DNA from: Aldersonia kunmingensis
Lineage (GTDB): Bacteria > Actinomycetota > Actinomycetes > Mycobacteriales > Mycobacteriaceae
Direction of reading: 5' to 3'
Length of the DNA stretch: 32,883 bases
NCBI RefSeq assembly: GCF_001646865.1
Contig: NZ_LRRB01000010.1
Span: forward strand, 1-32,883
Position 1 is the stretch's first letter; each line of letters opens with the position of its first letter. Both the position numbers and the translations under genes were made by a program. This document shows positions 27,141-32,883 of the stretch, one piece after another. A model generated the notes under the pieces. The model was not told where the DNA came from. It saw only the letters and a list, made by a program, of their open reading frames with translations, and made no database searches.

Positions 27141-27879
27141 GAACGAGGAGTCCTCGGACCGGCCGATGCTCGAAGTCACGGACATGGTCGTCGACTACGG
27201 CCGGATCCGTGCGCTGCACGGCATTTCGCTGCGCGTCGAGCGCGGTGAACTGGTGACCCTGCTCGGCGCGAACGGCGCCGGAAAGTCCACGACGATGCGC
27301 GCGCTGTCCGGCCTGATTCCGTTGCGCGGCGGCAAGATCATGTTCGACGGCCGCGACATCACGCACGTGAAGGCGCACGAACGGGTGCTCGCCGGAATGG
27401 TGCAGGCGCCGGAGGGGCGCGGCGTGTTCCCCGGTATGACCGTCCAGGAAAACCTGGACATGGGGCACTATGCGCGCAAGTTCGAAACCAAAGCCGCCTA
27501 TACCGAGCGGCTGGACTGGGTGTTCGAACTCTTCCCGCGGCTTTTGGAGCGGCGCACGCAGGTGGGCGGCACGCTGTCCGGCGGCGAGCAGCAGATGGTC
27601 GCCATCGGGCGCTCACTGATGGCTCGGCCGAAGCTGCTGCTCCTCGATGAGCCGTCGATGGGCCTGGCGCCCATGGTGATTCAGCAGATCTTCCGCATCA
27701 TCACCGAGATCAACGCGCAGGGTACGACGATCCTGCTGGTCGAGCAGAACGCGCAGCAGGCGCTGTCCCGCACCGACCGTGCCTACATCCTGGAAACGGG
27801 CGAGATCACCACCACTGGGACTGGCAAGGAGTTGCTCGCCGATCCCGCGGTCAAGCACGCCTACCTCGGCGTCGGCTAG
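27127..27879 (+). CDS. livF: Branched-chain amino-acid-type ABC transporter ATPase LivF
   Basis: A ~250-aa ATPase, the partner of LivG. Walker A is GANGAGKSTTM, the LivF-specific segment is GMVQAPEGRGVFPGMTVQEN, the signature is LSGGEQQMVAIGRSL, Walker B is LLLLDEPSMGLAP, and the switch position is occupied in LLVEQNAQQAL. ATG 27127 is preferred because GAGGGAG (27111-27117) lies 9 nt before it; ATG 27118 would leave no space between that site and the start. Either way it overlaps the livG 3' end (14 or 23 nt). Confidence 0.93.
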   Translation: MAKHRNEESSDRPMLEVTDMVVDYGRIRALHGISLRVERGELVTLLGANGAGKSTTMRALSGLIPLRGGKIMFDGRDITHVKAHERVLAGMVQAPEGRGVFPGMTVQENLDMGHYARKFETKAAYTERLDWVFELFPRLLERRTQVGGTLSGGEQQMVAIGRSLMARPKLLLLDEPSMGLAPMVIQQIFRIITEINAQGTTILLVEQNAQQALSRTDRAYILETGEITTTGTGKELLADPAVKHAYLGVG

Positions 27880-27909
27880 CAGCGCGGCGCCGAGCGGGAG
27901 GCCACGAAC

Positions 27910-28950
27910 GTGCTGTTGCTGCTTACGCGGATGATGAAGGATTTCCGGCGGGCATTCGTGCCCTGGTCGGTGCCCCTGTACGTGGCCGCTTTCGTATTCT
28001 TCAGCAGCTGGCTCGCCATGTGGCTCGCCGAACCCGACAGCGATCTCGTCGCCCCGGCGAACTATCCGTGGTACTTCGTGGTCAGCGCCACCACCGTGGG
28101 GTACGGCGACTATTTTCCGAAGACCGCCATCGGGCACGTCATCGGCACCTATGTCATCTTGGGCGGCATCGTCGCTCTGACCGTGTTGTTCACCCGGATC
28201 GCCGACAAGATCACCACCGCAAGGGGACGCCGTATGCGTGGTCTCGCCACTCTCGATATCGACAATCACATTGTGCTGCTCGGCTACACGGCAGGTCGGA
28301 CCGAGCGGCTCATCGAAGAGTTGCTGCTGGAGCCGACTGCACGAGTTGTGTTGTGCGGCTGGGACACCATTGCCGAGCACCCGATGCCGGAGCTGGATCG
28401 GACGTCGTTCGTACGCGGCGATCTCGCCGACCAGTCGGTGATGATGCGGGCATGCATCCACCGCGCAGCTGCCGTTCTCATCGACGGCCGCGACGACAAC
28501 GAGACCCTCGGCATTGCCGTCGCGGCCGCGCACGCCACCCGGCGGTCCCGGCCGCGCGGCTCCTCGGAAACGAGTATCCCGCTGATCGCCGCGGTGCGAG
28601 ACATGGCTCGGGCCAGTCACTTTCGCTATGTCAGCACGCGCATCGAGTGCGTGCAGTGGCATGTGCCGAACCTGCTCGTCGAGGAAGCGCACGACCCCGG
28701 TATCACCCAGGTCTACGTGGAACTCATGACGGCAGGCGGCCACAGCAATACGTATTCGCTGCGGCTGCAACGTGACTACGACAGTTTCGGCGCGGTGCAG
28801 ACCGAGTTGGGGAGGCGGCATTCCGCGGTGGTGCTGGCGGTGCGGCGCGACGGCCGGCTCGAGGTGGGGCCGCACTGGGATACGCCGGTGAGTGCCGGCA
28901 CCGTCGTCTACTACGTCGCGGCGTCGCGACTCGACCGGGTCGGCATGTAA
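27910..28950 (+). CDS. Two-helix potassium channel with cytosolic TrkA-N/RCK domain
   Basis: A 346-aa channel subunit. Helix 1 (residues ~18-41) precedes the pore loop PWYFVVSATTVGYGDYFP (about residues 54-71), whose TVGYGD is the K+ selectivity filter. Helix 2 follows at ~75-100. The cytosolic part starts LDIDNHIVLLGYTAGRTERL, a TrkA-N nucleotide-binding fold, and runs to residue 346; the glycine signature is partly degenerate (GYTAGRT). The layout resembles MthK-type channels. GTG 27910 has GGGAGG at 27896-27901, 8 nt upstream. It follows livF by 30 bp on the same strand and may be co-transcribed, but a functional link to the importer is not established. Confidence 0.9.
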   Translation: MLLLLTRMMKDFRRAFVPWSVPLYVAAFVFFSSWLAMWLAEPDSDLVAPANYPWYFVVSATTVGYGDYFPKTAIGHVIGTYVILGGIVALTVLFTRIADKITTARGRRMRGLATLDIDNHIVLLGYTAGRTERLIEELLLEPTARVVLCGWDTIAEHPMPELDRTSFVRGDLADQSVMMRACIHRAAAVLIDGRDDNETLGIAVAAAHATRRSRPRGSSETSIPLIAAVRDMARASHFRYVSTRIECVQWHVPNLLVEEAHDPGITQVYVELMTAGGHSNTYSLRLQRDYDSFGAVQTELGRRHSAVVLAVRRDGRLEVGPHWDTPVSAGTVVYYVAASRLDRVGM

Positions 28951-28994
28951 AAGTGCAGGTGCGGGCATGCCCTGTTCTCGTCGGTGGGGCTGCC

Positions 28995-29000
28995 TAGACT
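28995..29000 (+). promoter_or_regulatory. -10 box of leaderless polA promoter
   Basis: TAGACT is followed by seven bases and GTG 29008; no ribosome-binding site precedes the start. This spacing decides the start choice for polA. Confidence 0.65.
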
Positions 29001-29007
29001 CGTCACC

Positions 29008-31746
29008 GTGAGTCCAGCCACCAGCACCGGTCCGCGCCCCTCCGACGCCACCTCCGAGGGGACGGCGAAGCAGCCAACGCTGATGCTGCTCGATGGGCAT
29101 TCGCTCGCCTTCCGCGCGTTCTTCGCGCTGCCGGCCGAGAACTTCAAGACCGTGTCCGGGCAGACGACGAATGCCGTGTACGGGTTCACCTCGATGCTCA
29201 TCAACCTGCTGCGCGACGAGCAGCCCACGCATATCGCCGCGGCGTTCGACGTGTCGCGGCAGACCTTCCGCGCCGAGGCGTACGCAGAGTACAAGGCGAA
29301 TCGGTCCAGCCCGCCGGATGAGTTCCGCGGCCAGGTCGAGATCACGAAGGACGTACTCGGCGCGCTCGGTATCCCGGTCATGGCCGAGGCGGGGTTCGAG
29401 GCCGACGACATCATCGCGACGGTCGCTACGCAGGCCGAACCGCTGGGCTATCGCGTGCTGATCGTCACCGGCGACCGCGACGCGATCCAGCTCGTCAACG
29501 ACAACGTCACGGTGCTGTACCCGCGCAAGGGCGTATCGGACATGTGGCGGTTCACGCCGGAGTCGGTGCAGGAGCGCTACGGCCTCACCCCGAAGCAATA
29601 CCCGGACTACGCGGCGCTGCGTGGCGACCCGAGCGACAACCTGCCTGGCATCCCGGGGGTGGGGGAGAAGACCGCGGCGAAGTGGATTCGCGAGTTCGGT
29701 GACCTCACGGCGCTGGTCGACCGAGTGGACGAGGTGAAGGGCAAGGTCGGCGACGCGCTGCGCGCGAACCTGTCCAGTGTGCTGCTCAACCGCCAGCTCA
29801 CCGAGATGGTGCGGGACATGTCGCTGCCCTACACCCCTGAACAGCTCGAGCACGGTGGGTGGGATCGGGACAAGATCCATCAGCTGTTCGACGATCTCGA
29901 GTTCCGGGTGCTGAGGGACCGGCTCTTCGAGACGCTCGTTTCCGCGGAGCCCGAGGCCGACGAGGGATTCGAGATCAGCGGCGGCGCGATTGCTCCCGGT
30001 GAGGTCGCGGACTGGCTTGCCGAGCATGCGAGTACCGGTGCGCGGCATGGTATTTCGATCGTGGGGACCGGCACGCCGTTCGGTGGCGATGTGACGGCAC
30101 TGGCCATCGCGGCGTCCGGAGGCGAGGGCGGCTACCTGGAAGTGGCGGGTCTGACCCCGGAGGACGAGAAGGCGCTCGCCGCCTGGCTCGCCGATGCCGG
30201 GCAGCCGAAGGCTGTGCACGAGGCGAAGTTCGCCATGCACGCCCTGCGTGGTCGCGGCTGGACGCTGGAGGGGCTGAGCAGTGACACGGCGCTAGCGGCC
30301 TACCTGGTTCGCCCGGGCCAGCGCACCTTCAACCTCGACGATCTGTCGCTGCGCTACCTGAAGCGCGAACTGAGGGTCGACAAGCCCGACCAGGGTCAGA
30401 TGTCGTTGCTCGACGACGAGGATGATCTGACTACCGCGACCGCCGAGACCGAAATCCTGCGTGCGCAGGCGGTGCTCGACCTCGCCGACGCGATGGACGG
30501 CGAGCTCTCTCAGATCGAATCCACCCCGCTGCTCGCGGAGATGGAACTCCCGCTGCTGACGGTGCTCGCCAGGCTCGAGGAGTTCGGCATCGCCGTGGAT
30601 CTCGACCACCTGCACGATCTGCAGAGCGGTTTCGCCGCGCAGGTGGCGGAGGCCGCGAATGCCGCGTACGAGGTGATCGGCAAGCAGATCAACCTCGGCT
30701 CGCCCAAGCAGCTGCAGGTGGTGCTGTTCGACGAGCTCGAGATGCCGAAGACCAAGCGCACCAAGACCGGCTACACCACTGATGCCGATGCGCTGCAGAC
30801 ATTGTTCGAGAAGACCGAGCACCCCTTCCTCGAACACCTGCTCGCGCATCGTGACGCCACCCGGCTGAAGGTCACTGTCGACGGGTTGCTCAAGTCGGTG
30901 TCCGACGACGGGCGGATCCACACCACCTTCAATCAGACGATCGCGGCGACGGGCCGGCTCTCCTCGACCGAGCCGAACCTGCAGAACATTCCGATCCGCA
31001 CGGACGCCGGCCGCCGCATCAGGCAGGCCTTTGTGGTCGGCGACGGTTACGACACCCTGATGACAGCCGACTACAGCCAGATCGAAATGCGGATCATGGC
31101 GCACGTCTCCGGCGACGCGGGTCTGATCGAGGCGTTCAACTCGGGCGAGGATCTGCACAGCTTCGTGGCGTCGAAGGCGTTCGGCATCCCGATCAGCGAC
31201 GTGACGCCCGAGCTGCGGCGCCGGGTCAAGGCGATGTCCTACGGCCTCGCCTATGGCCTGAGCGCCTACGGCCTGTCCGCACAGCTGCGGATCAGCACCG
31301 AGGAAGCCAAGGACCAGATGGAAACCTACTTCGCCCGATTCGGCGGAGTGCGGGATTACCTGCACGAGGTTGTCGAGCAGGCCCGCAAGACCGGGTACAC
31401 CGAGACGCTGTTCGGACGCCGGCGCTACCTACCCGATCTGGATTCGAGTAATCGACAGCGCCGTGAGACTGCGGAGCGGGCGGCCCTCAACGCGCCGATC
31501 CAGGGCACGGCCGCCGACATCATCAAGGTCGCGATGATCAACGTCGCGAACGCGGTCACCGAGGCAGGGCTGCAGTCCCGGATGCTGCTGCAGATCCACG
31601 ACGAATTGCTATTCGAGGTCGTGGAATCCGAGCGCGATGTCATCGAGCGGCTCGTCCGCGACGAGATGGGATCGGCGATCGAGATGTCGGTGCCGCTCGA
31701 CGTTTCGGTTGGCTTCGGCGCCAACTGGGACTCCGCCGCACACTAA
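29008..31746 (+). CDS. polA: DNA polymerase I
   Basis: A 912-aa repair and Okazaki-fragment polymerase. Domains: 5'-3' exonuclease (residues ~25-315; LMLLDGHSLAFRAFFALP, EADDIIATVA, VTGDRDAIQLV, LPGIPGVGEKTAAKWI), a degenerate 3'-5' exonuclease (~330-510), and polymerase (~530-912). Polymerase motifs: A TADYSQIEMRIMAH, B RRVKAMSYGLAYGLSAYGLS, C LQIHDELLFEV. The first exonuclease motif lacks the DxE metal ligands, so proofreading is probably absent, as known for mycobacterial PolA. Tyr745 occupies the position of E. coli Phe762, which in other polymerases reduces discrimination against dideoxynucleotides. GTG 29008 is chosen over 28984 because the TAGACT box lies 7 nt before it and the protein starts MSPA like mycobacterial PolA. 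Confidence 0.97.
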   Translation: MSPATSTGPRPSDATSEGTAKQPTLMLLDGHSLAFRAFFALPAENFKTVSGQTTNAVYGFTSMLINLLRDEQPTHIAAAFDVSRQTFRAEAYAEYKANRSSPPDEFRGQVEITKDVLGALGIPVMAEAGFEADDIIATVATQAEPLGYRVLIVTGDRDAIQLVNDNVTVLYPRKGVSDMWRFTPESVQERYGLTPKQYPDYAALRGDPSDNLPGIPGVGEKTAAKWIREFGDLTALVDRVDEVKGKVGDALRANLSSVLLNRQLTEMVRDMSLPYTPEQLEHGGWDRDKIHQLFDDLEFRVLRDRLFETLVSAEPEADEGFEISGGAIAPGEVADWLAEHASTGARHGISIVGTGTPFGGDVTALAIAASGGEGGYLEVAGLTPEDEKALAAWLADAGQPKAVHEAKFAMHALRGRGWTLEGLSSDTALAAYLVRPGQRTFNLDDLSLRYLKRELRVDKPDQGQMSLLDDEDDLTTATAETEILRAQAVLDLADAMDGELSQIESTPLLAEMELPLLTVLARLEEFGIAVDLDHLHDLQSGFAAQVAEAANAAYEVIGKQINLGSPKQLQVVLFDELEMPKTKRTKTGYTTDADALQTLFEKTEHPFLEHLLAHRDATRLKVTVDGLLKSVSDDGRIHTTFNQTIAATGRLSSTEPNLQNIPIRTDAGRRIRQAFVVGDGYDTLMTADYSQIEMRIMAHVSGDAGLIEAFNSGEDLHSFVASKAFGIPISDVTPELRRRVKAMSYGLAYGLSAYGLSAQLRISTEEAKDQMETYFARFGGVRDYLHEVVEQARKTGYTETLFGRRRYLPDLDSSNRQRRETAERAALNAPIQGTAADIIKVAMINVANAVTEAGLQSRMLLQIHDELLFEVVESERDVIERLVRDEMGSAIEMSVPLDVSVGFGANWDSAAH

Positions 31747-31747
31747 A

Positions 31748-31789
31748 GGCGTGCCTCCCAATCCCCTTCGGGGAATTGGGAGACACGCC
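31748..31789. terminator. Bidirectional hairpin terminator between polA and the YCII gene
   Basis: GGCGTG pairs with CACGCC and CTCCCAAT with ATTGGGAG, then CCC/GGG closes a TTCG tetraloop; two C.A mismatches separate the segments. It begins directly after the polA stop and lies 27 bp past the stop of the convergent YCII gene, so it could serve both strands. No U-run on the plus strand. Confidence 0.8.
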
Positions 31790-31815
31790 CTAAGCGCGGA
31801 GTCCACGGTCGGAAG

Positions 31816-32193
31816 TTACTGCGGGGCGCCCATATCGGCCGCGCTCCACATGGCGCGCACCTCGACGTCGCCCTGCCAGCCGGGCCAGTACTCCTTGTGC
31901 AGGTCGAGCAGCCATTGGGCCTGTTCGATCGCTTCTTCGAGCGTGTTCACGTTCAGGATCGCGTAGCCACCGGCCAGTTCCTTGGCCTCGGTGTAGGGCC
32001 CGTCGAGCACGCTCACCTTGCCGTCGCGCAGTGCGACCTTCGCGCCGCCCTCGTCGAGCGTGCTCAGGCCGCCTGTGTCGACCATCAAGCCGTTGGCGAA
32101 CGCCTCCTGGCCGGCCGTCGCCATGGCCTCCATCAATCCCGCGGGCGGCTGGCCGTAGTCCTTGTCGGCGCGCACCCAGGTCATGTACTTCAT
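31816..32193 (-). CDS. YCII/DGPF-domain protein
   Basis: A 125-aa protein of the YCII-related (DGPF) family: MKYMTWVRADKDYGQPPAG, then LDGPYTEAKELAGGYAILNV with the DGP[FY] motif, and NTLEEAIEQAQWLLDLH. These small ferredoxin-like-fold proteins have mostly unknown function and often accompany ECF sigma factors; none is seen here. ATG 32193 is chosen because GAGGAG lies just upstream on the minus strand; the longer open frame upstream is basic and unlike the family. The gene converges on polA. Confidence 0.85.
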   Translation of the reverse strand: MKYMTWVRADKDYGQPPAGLMEAMATAGQEAFANGLMVDTGGLSTLDEGGAKVALRDGKVSVLDGPYTEAKELAGGYAILNVNTLEEAIEQAQWLLDLHKEYWPGWQGDVEVRAMWSAADMGAPQ

Positions 32194-32301
32194 GTCGGCT
32201 CCTCTTCGGGTCGGTTTTCGTCGGTGCGGACTCTCGTCCTCAATACCGCGTCGCTCGACCCGAGCGCGAATCGACATGCCCCGCGAGATTATTTTCGCGA
32301 G

Positions 32302-32670
32302 TTACTGCGCTGCCTGCTGATCGGCGATCTGCTTTCGCACATCGTCCATGTCGAGGCCCTTGATCTGGGTCACGAGATCCTCGAGCGAGGCCGGCGGGAG
32401 GGCGCCGGGCTGCGCGAAGACGAGGACGCCCTCACGGAACGCCATGATCGTCGGGATCGAGCGGATGTTCGCAGCCGCGGCGAGTCCCTGCTCGGCCTCG
32501 GTGTCGACCTTGCCGTGGATGACGTCGGGATGGGTCTCCGAGGACGCCTCGAAGGTCGGCGCGAAGCTGCGGCATGGACCGCACCATGACGCCCAGAAAT
32601 CGACCAGCACGATGTCATTGCCGGTGACGATCTCGTCGAAGTTTTCCTGGGTCAGGGTCTGCGTGGCCAT
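32302..32670 (-). CDS. Thioredoxin (Rv1471/TrxB1-like)
   Basis: A 122-aa thioredoxin with active site WCGPC in DIVLVDFWASWCGPC (Cys38 and Cys41 approx.) and cis-proline IRSIPTIMAFREG. It most resembles M. tuberculosis Rv1471 (APTFE, HPDV, KVDTEAE, GALPPASLE). The last ~15 residues (MDDVRKQIADQQAAQ) are a helical extension past the usual thioredoxin end. ATG 32670 is preferred over the upstream frame start because GAGAGGA precedes it. It reduces protein disulfides using thioredoxin reductase, which is not encoded here. A short CGCGA/TCGCG hairpin (32282-32299) follows its stop. Confidence 0.93.
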   Translation of the reverse strand: MATQTLTQENFDEIVTGNDIVLVDFWASWCGPCRSFAPTFEASSETHPDVIHGKVDTEAEQGLAAAANIRSIPTIMAFREGVLVFAQPGALPPASLEDLVTQIKGLDMDDVRKQIADQQAAQ

Positions 32671-32739
32671 GTCGTCCTCTCGTCGCAGTTCATGGCAGTT
32701 CAACACGACGATCGGCGAGATTCTTCCCGACGTTTCGCC

Positions 32740-32883
32740 TCACGTGATTCGCCACTCCCTGTGTTCGTCGCCATCCCAGCGCCGGATTGCTTCGACGTTA
32801 CCGATGAGCTCGGGCTCGTCGAGGACGGCGCCGACCGCCTCACCCAGGCGGTCACGAGGTATTCGGCGCGCAAGGGTGATGTG
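32740..32883 (-). CDS. Probable 2H phosphoesterase (2'-5' RNA ligase family), C-terminal end only
   Basis: An open minus-strand frame enters from the right window edge and stops with TGA at 32742-32740, giving the last 47 residues. It opens HITLARRIP, which fits the second HxT catalytic motif of 2'-5' RNA ligase/LigT-type phosphoesterases, and ends RRWDGDEHREWRIT, resembling the C-terminus of actinobacterial members. GC-rich third codon positions support real coding. The first HxT motif and start lie outside the window, so the call rests on a short segment. Confidence 0.6.
   Translation of the reverse strand, partial: HITLARRIPRDRLGEAVGAVLDEPELIGNVEAIRRWDGDEHREWRIT

Noticed and set aside
27613-30240. 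Long minus-strand frame antisense to livF, the K+ channel and polA
   Set aside because: Crosses three well-supported genes, low-information composition, no family motif; typical shadow of high-GC coding.

Overview
The window is GC-rich, densely coded chromosomal DNA from an actinobacterium, most likely of the order Mycobacteriales (Nocardiaceae/Rhodococcus-like). Three things point there. Many starts are GTG, and several genes have a TAGNNT -10 box 6-7 nt before the start codon (leaderless transcripts). The order trpE / Trp-associated membrane protein / trpC / trpB / trpA / lgt / ... / pyk / tesB / ... / pdtaR / ... / polA matches, from memory, the M. tuberculosis block Rv1609-Rv1629. The products (PdtaR, BacA/Rv1819c-like ABC protein, Rv1471-like thioredoxin) also have clear mycobacterial relatives. 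I see no transposase, integrase, phage gene or CRISPR array.

Layout. (1) 1-6457: tryptophan genes (trpE, 5'-truncated by the window edge), a four-helix membrane protein, trpC, trpB and trpA, then lgt with a long acidic tail and a TM2-domain protein with a repetitive N-terminus. Most junctions overlap by 4 nt. (2) 6458-12701: promoter and structured leader, then glutamate synthase gltB-gltD. (3) 12742-15113: leaderless pyk, coupled tesB, and a terminator. (4) 15166-17010: a BacA/SbmA-like ABC transporter with fused ATPase. (5) 17011-20780: the molybdate region. It holds an intergenic segment with two diverged 48-nt structured repeats, a 67-aa unknown gene coupled to a single-domain molbindin (Mop), and then a leaderless operon of an HTH-Mop fusion regulator with modA, modB and modC. 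(6) 20786-21652, minus strand: an ArsR repressor, an SRPBCC/AHSA1 protein and tRNA-Leu(CAA). (7) 21751-28950: response regulator pdtaR, then the branched-chain amino-acid type ABC transporter livK-livH-livM-livG-livF and a two-helix potassium channel with a cytosolic TrkA domain. (8) 29008-31789: leaderless polA and its terminator. (9) 31816-32883, minus strand: a YCII/DGPF protein, a thioredoxin and the C-terminus of a probable 2H phosphoesterase (2'-5' RNA ligase family).

How the parts fit. Glutamate synthase, tryptophan synthesis and pyruvate kinase form a nitrogen/carbon core. Lgt would lipidate ModA and LivK, both of which have lipoboxes. In the molybdate region three consecutive units carry Mop/TOBE oxyanion-binding folds (molbindin, regulator, ModC), which suggests storage, sensing and uptake together.

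The strongest candidate for something undescribed is the pair of 48-nt repeats at 17024-17071 and 17101-17148. They differ at 14 of 48 positions, yet the differences preserve pairing in two mutually exclusive hairpins, partly through G.U wobbles that only make sense in plus-strand RNA. The HTH-Mop regulator with dyads over its own promoter is the second. Other points of interest are a consensus promoter whose spacer is an ArsR-type palindrome, a long hairpin plus a six-codon mini-ORF between livK and livH, and a 20-nt direct repeat upstream of pdtaR. All of this is from reading alone; no homology search or folding program was run.
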